Shown: positions 26,410 through 34,653 of the stretch, in pieces
Numbering within the stretch: the first letter of the stretch is position 1
Layout of the letters: the number at the start of each line of letters is the position of its first letter
From: Runella limosa DSM 17973
Lineage (GTDB): Bacteria; Bacteroidota; Bacteroidia; Cytophagales; Spirosomataceae
Direction of reading: 5' to 3'
Length of the DNA: 64,000 bases
Assembly: GCF_000482465.1 (NCBI RefSeq)
Contig: NZ_KI519421.1
Coordinates: 441,856 to 505,855 of the forward strand
Notes under the pieces: model-generated
Seen by the model: only the letters and a program-made list of their open reading frames with translations
Database searches by the model: none
Told to the model about the DNA's origin: nothing
Made by a program: the position numbers and the translations under genes

Positions 26410-26874
26410 ATGTATTCATCACTCCTTTTTTTACATTCGGCCATTCGTTGGCTGGTTGTTCTAACCTTAGTATTTTCCATCATTCGAGCCATTTTAGGGC
26501 TTAGGCACTTGCAAGTATTCACCAAAACCGACAATGCGCTTCGCCACTGGACAGCTACTACCGCTCATATTCAATTGATGCTCGGGCTATGGCTTTACAG
26601 CGAAAGTCCGATTGGTACCTACTTTTTGAAGCATGTAAAAGCCAGTTTCAGCTCGCTGGATGTATCTTTTTTTGGATTGATTCATCCTTTGCTGATGTTC
26701 GCGGCCGTTGTAGTTGTGACGATAGGTTCAGCCCTAACCAAACGTAAACAAAGCGATAGAGAGAAATTTAGAACCATGCTGTTTTGGTTTGCGCTCACCC
26801 TCCTACTCATTTTTGTTGCCATCCCTTGGCCATTTTCACCGCTTTCTTCTCGGCCTTTATTCAGAACATTCTAA
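26410..26874 (+). CDS. small integral membrane protein
   Basis: 154 residues with four hydrophobic segments (about 9-28, 48-66, 82-104, 120-140), so an inner-membrane protein. The opening MYSSLLFLHSAIRWLVVLTLVFSI is typical of a group common in Bacteroidota that databases often label cytochrome B-like, but no haem-ligand pattern can be assigned with certainty (His at HSAIRW, HWTATTAHIQ and HPLL could be ligands). It follows the AraC regulator on the same strand and may be its target. Function unknown. Confidence 0.6.
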   Translation: MYSSLLFLHSAIRWLVVLTLVFSIIRAILGLRHLQVFTKTDNALRHWTATTAHIQLMLGLWLYSESPIGTYFLKHVKASFSSLDVSFFGLIHPLLMFAAVVVVTIGSALTKRKQSDREKFRTMLFWFALTLLLIFVAIPWPFSPLSSRPLFRTF

Positions 26875-26942
26875 CCCTAATTATGTATGAAATCATTCAT
26901 TACGACCTCGGTAGGTCGGCTACGGCTTGTTAGACAAAAAAA

Positions 26943-26976
26943 TACCCCGAAAAAACTGTTGAGCCTTTTCGGGGTA
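26943..26976. terminator. bidirectional terminator
   Basis: TACCCCGAAAA (26943-26953) pairs with 26966-26976, an 11-bp stem flanked by A and T runs, between the convergent membrane protein and aminotransferase genes. Confidence 0.8.
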
Positions 26977-27001
26977 AAAATATATTCGTTAACGCCGTTG
27001 A

Positions 27002-28219
27002 TTAATACAACTTCGCTACGGCTTCTGCGATACGACGACAAGCTTCTGTTAAATTCTCATCCGAAGCAGCCGTAGAAATACGCATACAGTTAGGAGCACC
27101 GAAGCCCGAACCAGCTACCGTTGCAACAAACGCTTCGTTTAACAACCACATACAGAAATCATCTGAATCGTTGATGGCTGTTTTACCGTCAGTTTTGCCA
27201 AAATAGTAGCTAATGTCAGGGAAAGCGTAAAACGCTCCTTGTGGCATATTTACTTTAAAGCCTGGGATTTCTTTCAACAAACCAACCACCAAATGACGGC
27301 GACGGTCGTAAGCCTCGCACATTTCTTTGGCGGCATCTTTAGGACCTGTGATGGCAGCCAAAGCAGCACGCTGTGAAATTGAACCCGTTCCTGAAGTTAC
27401 TTGGCCTTGCAATTTTTCTACCCCATCGGCAATCCATTTAGCGGCACCGATGTAACCGATACGCCATCCTGTCATGGCATAGCCTTTCGCTACTCCGTTA
27501 ACCGTAACCACACGGTCGTGGATTTCGGCTACCGAACCAATACTAAAGTGGCCTTGTGGTGTAAAGTTGATGTATTCGTAGATTTCGTCGGCCAACACAT
27601 ATACATTTTCGTATTTGGCAATCACCGCTGCCAATGCACGGAGTTCTTCTTCGCTATATACCGAACCCGTTGGGTTGTTAGGAGAAGCAAACATTACTAC
27701 TTTGGTACGGCTCGTGATAGCCGCTTCCAGTTGCTCAGGTGTTACTTTAAAATCATTTTCAAAGCTACCATCCACAATCACCGATTTTCCTTCGGCCAAC
27801 TTCACCATTTCGGAATAGCTCACCCAGTAAGGTGACAAAATCAGCACTTCGTCGCCTGGGTTTACCAATACCTGAATCACGTTAGCCAACGAATGTTTTG
27901 CACCCGTTGAAACCACAATATTTTCAGGTTTCCAATTTATGTTATTTTCGTTATTGAACTTATCAGCAATGGCTTTGCGCAAATCGGCATAACCTGCCAC
28001 TGGCGAATAGCCGTGATAGCCTTCGTCGATGGCTTGCTTTGCAGCTTCGCAGATGTGCTTGGGGGTCTTGAAGTCGGGCTCACCAACGCTCAAGCTAATC
28101 ACTTTATGACCTTGTGCGGCTAGTTCGCGCGCTTTTTTGGTCATTCCCAACGTAGAAGACTCTTCTAACGCGTTAATGCGGTCGGCCAAAACACTGGCCG
28201 TTTCTACAACAGCAGACAT
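27002..28219 (-). CDS. aspartate aminotransferase-type PLP enzyme
   Basis: Class I aminotransferase, 405 residues. The start is the ATG of MSAVVETASVLADRINALEES; the frame is open 16 codons further but contains no signal. Characteristic stretches: SLSVGEPDFKTPKHICEAAKQAI near the N-terminus, VVSTGAKHSLANVIQVL, SPNNPTGSVYS, YVLADEIYEYI, and the PLP lysine in VNGVAKGYAMTGWRIGYI. This is the subgroup Ib pattern that includes aspartate/prephenate aminotransferases, so aspartate is the likely amino donor but aromatic substrates are possible. It is divergent from the DNA-repair gene that begins 88 bp away. Confidence 0.93.
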   Translation of the reverse strand: MSAVVETASVLADRINALEESSTLGMTKKARELAAQGHKVISLSVGEPDFKTPKHICEAAKQAIDEGYHGYSPVAGYADLRKAIADKFNNENNINWKPENIVVSTGAKHSLANVIQVLVNPGDEVLILSPYWVSYSEMVKLAEGKSVIVDGSFENDFKVTPEQLEAAITSRTKVVMFASPNNPTGSVYSEEELRALAAVIAKYENVYVLADEIYEYINFTPQGHFSIGSVAEIHDRVVTVNGVAKGYAMTGWRIGYIGAAKWIADGVEKLQGQVTSGTGSISQRAALAAITGPKDAAKEMCEAYDRRRHLVVGLLKEIPGFKVNMPQGAFYAFPDISYYFGKTDGKTAINDSDDFCMWLLNEAFVATVAGSGFGAPNCMRISTAASDENLTEACRRIAEAVAKLY

Positions 28220-28307
28220 AGTAAGTTGTTTTAAAAAATTTGCGCGCAAAATTACGATTATATGCAAAAAAAACCTATTTTTATTTCAATTTTATCAACT
28301 ACAACCC

Positions 28308-28784
28308 ATGTCTATTGCGTATTTGCAAACGCCCCTCGGAGTAGCTCACATTGAAGGTGACGACGAAGGCATCCAAAAAGTAACCATTACCAACGACGCC
28401 TTCCCTTCCGTCGAAGCCCCAATCTGTGAGGTAGTTCAAAGCTGTGTAGCCCAATTAAAAGAATATTTTGAGGGGAAACGCCAAGTCTTTGACTTAAAAC
28501 TAAACCCCAAAGGAACCGAATTTCAACGACGGGTTTGGCAAGAACTAGTGCTTGTTCCTTTTGGTCGTACCAACTCTTACTTAGAACTTTCGAGGCGACT
28601 AGGCGATGAAAAAGCCATCCGTGCCGTGGCCGCCGCCAATGGCAAAAATCCCATTTGGCTCATTGTACCCTGCCACCGCATCATTGGCTCCGACGGTAGC
28701 CTTACGGGCTACGCAGGTGGACTTTGGCGAAAAAAATGGCTCATTGAGTTTGAAAAAGGAGGATTGCAGGGAAGCCTGTTCTAA
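28308..28784 (+). CDS. ogt: methylated-DNA-protein cysteine methyltransferase
   Basis: Repairs O6-methylguanine by irreversible transfer of the alkyl group to its own Cys. 158 residues, starting at MSIAYLQTPLGVAHIEG; the open frame continues upstream through the promoter region of the aminotransferase but has no support there. The acceptor Cys lies in LIVPCHRIIGSDGSLTGYAGG, with the preceding helix-turn-helix FQRRVWQELVLVPFGRTNSYLELSRRLGDEKAIRAVAAANGKNP. Stand-alone gene, convergent with the fasciclin gene. The two-domain Ada regulator fusion is absent, so this is the Ogt form. Confidence 0.95.
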   Translation: MSIAYLQTPLGVAHIEGDDEGIQKVTITNDAFPSVEAPICEVVQSCVAQLKEYFEGKRQVFDLKLNPKGTEFQRRVWQELVLVPFGRTNSYLELSRRLGDEKAIRAVAAANGKNPIWLIVPCHRIIGSDGSLTGYAGGLWRKKWLIEFEKGGLQGSLF

Positions 28785-28802
28785 CCTCCTCTCATAAAAA
28801 AA

Positions 28803-28837
28803 TAGGCTTTACAAGCCATTGAAACTTGTAAAGCCTA
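28803..28837. terminator. bidirectional terminator
   Basis: A perfect 13-bp stem TAGGCTTTACAAG (28803-28815) with 28825-28837, preceded by A7 on the plus strand, between the convergent ogt and fasciclin genes. Confidence 0.85.
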
Positions 28838-28861
28838 ACTGTAAGCGAGCCTACCTTTCTA

Positions 28862-29416
28862 CTACGAACCTGCACCTGGCATAACCACAGTGTCTATCAC
28901 GTGAATGACGCCGTTACTTTGATATACGTCCTTAATAGTAACCATTGACATTCCGCCTTTCTCGTCGGTAAGTACCAATTTTTTACCCTTCATCATTGCT
29001 TTGAGTGAGCCCCCTTGTACAGTTTTGAAAGTGGCCGTTCCGCCACCAGCTTTGATGGCATCTGCGATGGCTTTTGAGTCCATTTTACCCGCCACTACGT
29101 GATACGTCAAAATCGTAGTAAGTGTACCTTTGTTTTCTGGCTTTACCAACGTCTCAACTGTTCCCGCAGGCAATTTGTCAAAAGCGGCATTCGTAGGAGC
29201 AAAAACCGTAAATGGACCTGCACTTTGCAAAGTTTCTACCAACCCAGCGGCTTTCACGGCTGCGACTAGCGTCGTATGATCTTTAGAATTAACTGCATTT
29301 TGCACGATGTTTTTCGACGGATACATCGGAGCTCCACCTACTTCAACTGTTTTTTCTTGTGCAAAAGATGCGTTGAAAATAAACGCTGACACGAGCAACA
29401 TTACTAGCTTTTTCAT
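28862..29416 (-). CDS. secreted fasciclin (FAS1) domain protein
   Basis: 184 residues with a signal peptide (MKKLVMLLVSAFIFNASFAQ). One FAS1 domain covers about 40-182: NIVQNAVNSKDHTTLVAAVKAAGLVETLQSAGPFTVFAPTNAAF, the conserved LTYHVVAGK, and GVIHVIDTVVMPG near the end. FAS1 proteins act as adhesion or surface modules in bacteria; the specific partner here is unknown. Just upstream of the ATG, a 12-bp perfect inverted repeat spans the 5' region and could hold a hairpin in the leader. Confidence 0.92.
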   Translation of the reverse strand: MKKLVMLLVSAFIFNASFAQEKTVEVGGAPMYPSKNIVQNAVNSKDHTTLVAAVKAAGLVETLQSAGPFTVFAPTNAAFDKLPAGTVETLVKPENKGTLTTILTYHVVAGKMDSKAIADAIKAGGGTATFKTVQGGSLKAMMKGKKLVLTDEKGGMSMVTIKDVYQSNGVIHVIDTVVMPGAGS

Positions 29417-29417
29417 T

Positions 29418-29469
29418 CTGTTTGTAATTTGGTTTTTTTATGGATTGTTCAAATGTGAATTACAAACAG
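29418..29469 (-). promoter_or_regulatory. 12-bp inverted repeat in the fasciclin leader
   Basis: CTGTTTGTAATT (29418-29429) and its exact complement (29458-29469) are separated by 28 bp. The inner arm ends one base from the start codon, so the pair could be an operator or an mRNA hairpin that hides the ribosome site. Confidence 0.45.
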
Positions 29470-29764
29470 ACTTACGGCCATTGGTCAGCGCTTAGATTTG
29501 AAGAGGATTATTTTTCTTGAAGTTTCTTTGAAATTATTTTTCAAAATATTGATTATCAGTATTTTATTAATCAAAAAAAATAAACGAGTAGAGCGTTGAT
29601 TGCGTTTCTTTAAAATTTTCCCCGCAGATTATCACAGATTTAATGTCGCAGATTTCCGCAGATGAATCGCTTTACGAAGCCCTTTTTCAGCGAAAATTTG
29701 CCTTTGTATTAGTCAGCGGCTTCTGCGGATAAAAAATGAAACTATTTAGAAGAAGTCAGAAAAT
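29470..29764. repeat. intergenic stretch with a CGCAGAT-family repeat
   Basis: No gene was found between the fasciclin leader and the tRNA terminator. The part at 29621-29670 (CCCGCAGATTATCACAGATT then TAATGTCGCAGATTTCCGCAG) belongs to the CGCAGAT repeat family seen in tandem at 16.3 kb and singly at 52.9 kb. The 19-mer CAGATTTAATGTCGCAGAT is identical to the 52.9-kb copy. Confidence 0.7.
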
Positions 29765-29795
29765 AAAAAAGCCTTCCAATTTGGAAGGCTTTTTT
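29765..29795 (-). terminator. terminator of the tRNA pair
   Basis: GCCTTCC-AATTT-GGAAGGC with flanking A6 and T6 runs lies directly after the tRNA-Pro gene on the minus strand. It would end a tRNA-Ser/tRNA-Pro transcript. Confidence 0.8.
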
Positions 29796-29797
29796 GT

Positions 29798-29871
29798 CGG
29801 GATGGCAAGATTCGAACTTGCGACCTCCTGGTCCCAAACCAGGCGCGATGACCGGACTACGCTACATCCCG
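29798..29871 (-). tRNA. tRNA-Pro (anticodon TGG)
   Basis: 74 nt, minus strand. The 7-bp acceptor stem CGGGATG/CATCCCG is perfect. The anticodon stem CCTGG-TTTGGGA-CCAGG presents TGG, and the T arm GCAAG-TTCGAAT-CTTGC is intact. No CCA is encoded. It lies 21 bp after tRNA-Ser. Confidence 0.95.
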
Positions 29872-29892
29872 ATTCCTGCTATTTCAAGCAAG

Positions 29893-29979
29893 CGGAGGGA
29901 GAGGGATTCGAACCCTCGGTACCCTTGCGAGTACGGCAGTTTAGCAAACTGCTGGTTTCAGCCACTCACCCATCTCTCC
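29893..29979 (-). tRNA. tRNA-Ser (anticodon GCT)
   Basis: 87 nt, minus strand, with the long variable arm of class II tRNAs (CCGTACTCGCAAGGGTACC). The anticodon arm GCAGT-TTGCTAA-ACTGC presents GCT. T arm GAGGG-TTCGAAT-CCCTC. The acceptor stem GGAGAGA/TCCCTCC has an A.C mismatch at pair 5-68, otherwise normal; an extra C-G pair could extend it outward. No CCA is encoded. First gene of the tRNA pair. Confidence 0.93.
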
Positions 29980-30093
29980 GTTTAAAGGCTGAACGATAAG
30001 TTAAAACCGCGTTGGTTTGTTGTTTATCGAGGCGCAAATATAGCGGTTCTGAAATGTTTAAAACAAATTTTTCACAAAAAAACTTACTTTTTT

Positions 30094-30819
30094 TTACACC
30101 AAAAAGTGCGTTTCCGTTAAAACAGCCTCAATATCAGGCACTGAACGATACAATTCTTCAAAAGAATTTATGACAAAATAATGGTCCTGAAATCGGTCAA
30201 TATGATAAGAAGCAGCTAAAAGCTCTCTGACGTCAAAACGAATTTTGGGAACATCCGCGCGGAGGCAATAGGTACTTTCGCCAATCGAGGACAAAATACC
30301 TCCCCCATAAATTTTGAGTCGGTTTTCTTCTTGAATCAACCCAAACTCCACCGTGTACCAGTATAAGCTCCCGATTTGCTCAATGGCTTCGGGGACGTCC
30401 AGCCACCGCAACGCCACTTTACTTAACTCCGACATAAAATCACAAAACGGCTGGTGCGCCAACAGTGGCACGTGTCCAAATGTATCGTGAAACATATCGG
30501 GCTCTTCCAAATAATCCAATTGCTCGGGTGTTCGTAACCAAGTTGAAGCTGGAAATTTTTGGTTGGCCAATAATTCAAAAAAATCACGTTTGGGAATCAA
30601 GCCCGTCACAGGCTCCACCTCCCAACCCGTCAGCGCGCGCAGGCGTGGGTTGGTTTCGGTTTCAAAATTAGGGATACGGTCGGCGACAAAGCCCACTCTT
30701 TTGATTCCTTTTAGGTATGTTTTGCTCGCCATAAGCGGCAATTGTTCCATCTGCCGCTCAAACAACGTCCTCCATACGTGGTGGTCGCTGGGCGAATAGT
30801 TATTAAAATCCTGCTGCAT
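30094..30819 (-). CDS. phhA: phenylalanine-4-hydroxylase
   Basis: Iron- and pterin-dependent conversion of phenylalanine to tyrosine, 241 residues, the small monomeric bacterial form without the regulatory ACT domain. Iron ligands His111 and His116 lie in MFHDTFGHVP and Glu158 in YWYTVEFGLI. It is 18 bp downstream of the HPPD gene on the same strand. Together with the aminotransferase step the two enzymes carry phenylalanine to tyrosine and then 4-hydroxyphenylpyruvate to homogentisate. Confidence 0.96.
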   Translation of the reverse strand: MQQDFNNYSPSDHHVWRTLFERQMEQLPLMASKTYLKGIKRVGFVADRIPNFETETNPRLRALTGWEVEPVTGLIPKRDFFELLANQKFPASTWLRTPEQLDYLEEPDMFHDTFGHVPLLAHQPFCDFMSELSKVALRWLDVPEAIEQIGSLYWYTVEFGLIQEENRLKIYGGGILSSIGESTYCLRADVPKIRFDVRELLAASYHIDRFQDHYFVINSFEELYRSVPDIEAVLTETHFLV

Positions 30820-30837
30820 TGTTTTACCTGTTAGGTG

Positions 30838-31971
30838 CTACAACGTTCCTCTTAATTCTTGCTCACGTTCGATGGCTTCAAACAGTGCCTTAAAATTTCC
30901 TTTACCAAACGACTTCGCTCCTTTGCGCTGAATGATTTCAAAAAACAGGGTCGGGCGAGGCATGATGGGTTTGGTGAAAATTTGGAGTAAATACCCCTCG
31001 TCGTCGCGATCCACCAAGATTCCTAACTTGCGTAAAGGTGCTAGGTCTTCATCAATATGCCCCACGCGCGACAGCAAATCATCGTAGTACGTAGAAGGCA
31101 CTCGCAGAAATTCAATGCCACGGTTTTGTAATTCGGTCACCGTTTCAATGATATTGTCAGTAGCTACCGCAATGTGCTGCACCCCTGCTCCACCGTAAAA
31201 ATCTAGGTATTCTTCTATCTGCGATTTTTTCTTTCCTTCGGCTGGCTCGTTGATGGGAAATTTGATTCGTCCGTTTCCGTTGCTCATCACTTTGCTCATC
31301 AGCGCAGTATAATCGGTCGAAATATCTTTGTCATCAAATGACACCAACTGATTGAATCCCATCACGTTGGCATAAAAATTCACCCAAGGTAGCATTTCGT
31401 TCCAGCCCACATTGCCGACCATGTGATCCACGTACTTTAGCCCAATTTCGGCGGGACGATAGGCAGGATTCCATGATTTAAAACCTGGCAAGAAAACGCC
31501 TTTGTATTGGCTTCTTTCTACAAAAATATGAACGGTATCTCCATACGTATGAATACCCGAACGTACTACTTTTCCAAATGCATCTTCTTCCACCACGGGC
31601 TCAAAATAGGGTTTTGCTCCACGACGGACGGTTTCTTCAAACGAATATTGGGCATCGTCCACCCACAAAGCGACCACTTTGATACCATCGCCGTGCTTGT
31701 CGATGTGTCTTCCAATTTCGGTGTCACCTTTCAAGGGTGAAGTCAGCACCAATCGAATCTTGTCCTGAACCAACACGTACGACTCACGGTCGCGAAGGCC
31801 TGTTTCCAAACCAGCGTACGCAAGCGGTTGAAAGCCAAAAGCCGTTTGAAAAAAATGGGCTGCTTGCTTCGAATTTCCGACATACAGCTCCACATAATCA
31901 GTGCCATTGAGGGGCAAAAAATCGGTGGTTGGTTTTACTGCTTGTTCAAAATCTGCTGCTACACTGTTCAT
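30838..31971 (-). CDS. hpd: 4-hydroxyphenylpyruvate dioxygenase
   Basis: Non-haem iron dioxygenase giving homogentisate, 377 residues. Two VOC-type halves; the iron ligands are His183 (KYVDHMVGNVG), His266 (GVQHIAVAT) and Glu345 (LFFEIIQRKG). The C-terminal helix with GNFKALFEAIEREQ is intact. First gene of a two-gene aromatic amino acid catabolic operon with phhA. Homogentisate dioxygenase is not in the window. The leader (to 32050) is A+T-rich with several TATTTTG/TAAATTTTG words but no clean promoter match. Confidence 0.97.
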   Translation of the reverse strand: MNSVAADFEQAVKPTTDFLPLNGTDYVELYVGNSKQAAHFFQTAFGFQPLAYAGLETGLRDRESYVLVQDKIRLVLTSPLKGDTEIGRHIDKHGDGIKVVALWVDDAQYSFEETVRRGAKPYFEPVVEEDAFGKVVRSGIHTYGDTVHIFVERSQYKGVFLPGFKSWNPAYRPAEIGLKYVDHMVGNVGWNEMLPWVNFYANVMGFNQLVSFDDKDISTDYTALMSKVMSNGNGRIKFPINEPAEGKKKSQIEEYLDFYGGAGVQHIAVATDNIIETVTELQNRGIEFLRVPSTYYDDLLSRVGHIDEDLAPLRKLGILVDRDDEGYLLQIFTKPIMPRPTLFFEIIQRKGAKSFGKGNFKALFEAIEREQELRGTL

Positions 31972-32215
31972 ATCTTTCTGATTTTTAGACTATTGAATAC
32001 AAAATTTACGTTTGTTGATGAAGTGCAAAATATTTATTTGTTTTACTAATTATTATTTTGCTTACAATTTTATAGACAATTATTAACATTTGCAAATGTC
32101 TAGTGCTTTTTAATTGACCTACGCATTAAATTTTGGTAAAACCAATTCATCAACTTTCACTGAATTTCAGCAAATGCTATCTTCGCCCCAAAACAGTCAT
32201 TTGCTCATTTGTTCC

Positions 32216-32953
32216 ATGCGATATTTTGTTTCACTTCTAAGTGTTATTGTCCTCTCAGTTGCTGCTTTCGCCCAATCCACTCCTTTTAAGCAAGACAGTG
32301 TCGTATTTTTTGACGCAACTAGAAACCGCGCCATTCCTGTCGAACTCTACGTGCCTAGCAAGGAAAAAAAAGCGAAAGTGGTCATTGTTAGCCACGGATA
32401 TGGCTTCAATAAAGGGGGAGATAATCGAGCCTATTCTTATTTAACCGAGGCTTTGGCTGCCTCTGGCTACCTAGTTGCTAGCATCCAGCATGAGCTTCCT
32501 ACGGATGATTTATTACCTCTGACGGGGGTACCTCAAGTGGTACGACGTCCTAATTGGGAGCGAGGTGCTACCAACATTCTTTTTGTAATAAGCGAGCTCA
32601 AAAAACGCCTTCCTCAGGCTGATTACCGACATGTAACGTTGATTGGACATTCAAACGGGGGCGACATGTCCATGTTATTTGCTCACCAACACCCCACGTT
32701 AATTTCCAAAGTAATTTCATTGGATAATCGACGAATGCCATTTCCACGCACTCGTCACCCACAAATCTACTCCTTGCGTTCGAGTGACCAGCCTGCCGAT
32801 GATGGGGTACTGCCCACTCTTGAGGAACAGGCAGCCTTCGGAATAACGGTAGTAAAACTTCCCAATACCATCCACAATAACATGGATGACAGCGCCAATG
32901 AAAGCCAACGAAAAGAAATCATTGCTTACGTGTTGAGCTTTTTGAAGGAGTAA
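32216..32953 (+). CDS. secreted alpha/beta hydrolase
   Basis: 245 residues starting at MRYFVSLLSVIVLSVAAFAQ, a signal peptide; the open frame begins earlier at a TTG but without support. The nucleophile elbow is GHSNGGDMS (Ser about 142), the oxyanion loop is SHGYGFNKGGDNRAY, and the catalytic His is likely in LPNTIHNNMDD. The class resembles dienelactone-hydrolase or PAF-acetylhydrolase-like esterases (FDATRNRAIPVELYVP is a typical beginning). The substrate is unknown. Confidence 0.85.
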   Translation: MRYFVSLLSVIVLSVAAFAQSTPFKQDSVVFFDATRNRAIPVELYVPSKEKKAKVVIVSHGYGFNKGGDNRAYSYLTEALAASGYLVASIQHELPTDDLLPLTGVPQVVRRPNWERGATNILFVISELKKRLPQADYRHVTLIGHSNGGDMSMLFAHQHPTLISKVISLDNRRMPFPRTRHPQIYSLRSSDQPADDGVLPTLEEQAAFGITVVKLPNTIHNNMDDSANESQRKEIIAYVLSFLKE

Positions 32954-32961
32954 CCGTCATT

Positions 32962-33354
32962 CTACAACGGTTTCGTCTGGTGTGTTACTTCGGCTAAGTA
33001 GCCGATGGCATTAAAGCGAAGTATCACTTTAGGCCCTTCCGACTTTTTGGTGATGTCGTTACAATGAGTACCTTTTTCAAAAAAATAGACGTAAAATTTT
33101 TGATCACGACCTCCTAGCTGATGAATATCAGGACGCCCCAATAGCTGACCTACTTCATCTATGTGCTTATTTAGGAGTTGTGACTCAATTTTTTTGAAAT
33201 CTGCAAGCTGGTTTTTACGAATTTCTTCACAACCTCCACGGTCGCTGCGCCATTTTTTTAGGTCTAAATCGCCAATTCGGTCAGGGGCCGAGGTACATCC
33301 TATTACACACACAAACAACACTCCCGCCCAAAAGCTATTATTATTGATTTTCAT
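32962..33354 (-). CDS. small uncharacterised lipoprotein
   Basis: 130 residues with lipobox VIGC (Cys about 20, MKINNNSFWAGVLFVCVIGCTSAP). The mature part is mixed alpha/beta with IDEVGQLLGRPDIHQ followed by FYVYFFEKGTHC and VILRFNAIGYLAEV, a layout similar to SmpA/BamE-like lipoproteins that measure a Leu-Gly-Pro turn; that resemblance is weak. The open frame continues upstream into a MITE-like element 22 bp before this start, so the native promoter has been displaced. Convergent with the hydrolase gene, 8 bp apart. Confidence 0.7.
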   Translation of the reverse strand: MKINNNSFWAGVLFVCVIGCTSAPDRIGDLDLKKWRSDRGGCEEIRKNQLADFKKIESQLLNKHIDEVGQLLGRPDIHQLGGRDQKFYVYFFEKGTHCNDITKKSEGPKVILRFNAIGYLAEVTHQTKPL

Positions 33355-33367
33355 TGGTATTTTTTGA

Positions 33368-33490
33368 ATTAAACTACAGGTTAAACGCATTAAAAAAGTA
33401 GCCTCAGCGAGGCTAAATCTTAGTAGAAAAAAGGGGTAAAGGCAATCAATAGCCACTCTATATTTTAATGCGTTCAACCTGATTAAACTA
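33368..33490. mobile_element. MITE-like element with 9-bp target duplication
   Basis: The core 33377-33481 (105 bp) has terminal inverted repeats of 19 bp, CAGGTTAAACGCATTAAAA on the left and the same with one change (G at position 7) on the right. Perfect 9-bp direct repeats ATTAAACTA flank it (33368-33376 and 33482-33490). An inner 7-bp stem TAGCCTC/GAGGCTA lies at 33399-33415. No coding capacity, so it would need a transposase in trans. Confidence 0.8.
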
Positions 33491-33546
33491 TGTTTTCTTG
33501 GTTTTCGTGGTTATGAACTGTATTAATAAACAAAGAGTAACCACGG

Positions 33547-33579
33547 TTTCGGTTGTGAGCAACCGAAAGCACATTGGTT
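33547..33579. repeat. REP-like palindrome after the M28 peptidase gene
   Basis: TTTCGGTTGTGAGCAACCGAAA (33547-33568): 9-bp arms around the loop TGAG, followed immediately by GCAC. Same core and tail as the copies at 3.5 kb and 63.9 kb. Confidence 0.7.
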
Positions 33580-34584
33580 TTATTGTTCTTGGTACAGCAC
33601 TTGCACTAAGGTTTGCCCGACGGCTTTGAGCGTTGTTGGGTCGATGTTCCGCATGTCGTCTGTGTGGGTATGCCAGGCGTCAAAAAAGGTTTTAGTAGGG
33701 TTATTCATTTGCAAATGAATAATATCCACCATTGGAATTTTAGCCGTTTCGTTCACTGGTAAATGGTCGTCAGTAATGGCCGCCCCATCTTCTTGAATAA
33801 AATACGCACTGTACCCAAGCTGGCCTGCGATGTTCCAAATATTCCGCGTGATTTCTCCCGCATATTGATTTGAAAATGCTTCTTTAGGAAACGTTGCACC
33901 TTTTGCCCCCACCATGTCTAGCAATACCCCGTAATATGCTGTATAGTTCGGAACGTGTTTGTTGGCCGCCCAATACTGCGAGCCTAGGCAAAAACCCGTA
34001 AATTTATCTTTGGCAACTTCAGCATTGCCACCGTCTTCTACGTCAAAAAACATAATATCAACCCCCACCGATGGCTTTTGAGCTGCTTGCTGAATCACCC
34101 TAGCTAGTTCAATTAGTACTCCTACGCCACTAGCGCCATCGTTGGCACCGTCGATGGCTCCTTTTTTGTTAGTCGGGTCTTCATCGGCCACTGGGCGGCT
34201 GTCCCAATGCGACGCCAATAAAATTCGCTTGGTGGCTTGCGGATTGATACTTCCAATGATATTGCGAGCGTTGAGCTTTGAGCCATCGTAATGCGTTGCC
34301 GTAAATTTTTGCTCGGTCACCGTACACCCAAGTCGTTTTAACTCCGCAACCAAGTAATCTCCGCACTTCACGTGGGCCGACGAATTAGGCACTCTTGGCC
34401 CAAACTTTACCTGATTGTCAATGTATTTATAGGCCGAATCTCCGTTAAACGCAGGAGCTTTTACAAGGCTGGCCGTCGAAGATGCGGTTGTTTGTTCTGA
34501 AGTCGATGAATCTGTACTGGTGCCACAATTCCAAAGCGTTATTGACGCCATTGCAGCTACCACCCACTTGGTTGATTTAAACAT
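33580..34584 (-). CDS. M28-family zinc peptidase / glutaminyl cyclase-like lipoprotein
   Basis: 334 residues with a lipobox at about Cys20 (LWNCGTSTDSS), so it is outer-membrane or surface anchored. Metal-binding stretches typical of M28 follow in order: LLASHWDSRP (His, Asp), DGANDGASGVGVLIELARV (Asp), FFDVEDGG (Glu, Asp), and WHTHTDDMRNID near the end (His). The TRSW-type arrangement with VDIIHLQMNNPTKTFFDAWHTHTDD is shared with glutaminyl-peptide cyclotransferases, so either aminopeptidase or pyroglutamate-forming activity is possible; I favour the cyclotransferase-like subgroup on the DAWHT.DD motif. Confidence 0.85.
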   Translation of the reverse strand: MFKSTKWVVAAMASITLWNCGTSTDSSTSEQTTASSTASLVKAPAFNGDSAYKYIDNQVKFGPRVPNSSAHVKCGDYLVAELKRLGCTVTEQKFTATHYDGSKLNARNIIGSINPQATKRILLASHWDSRPVADEDPTNKKGAIDGANDGASGVGVLIELARVIQQAAQKPSVGVDIMFFDVEDGGNAEVAKDKFTGFCLGSQYWAANKHVPNYTAYYGVLLDMVGAKGATFPKEAFSNQYAGEITRNIWNIAGQLGYSAYFIQEDGAAITDDHLPVNETAKIPMVDIIHLQMNNPTKTFFDAWHTHTDDMRNIDPTTLKAVGQTLVQVLYQEQ

Positions 34585-34653
34585 GGAGTTGATTTTCTAT
34601 TTTTTTGAAAGTACAAAAGTAAGGCAAGTTTGGCATGTAAATGCTCACTTTTG

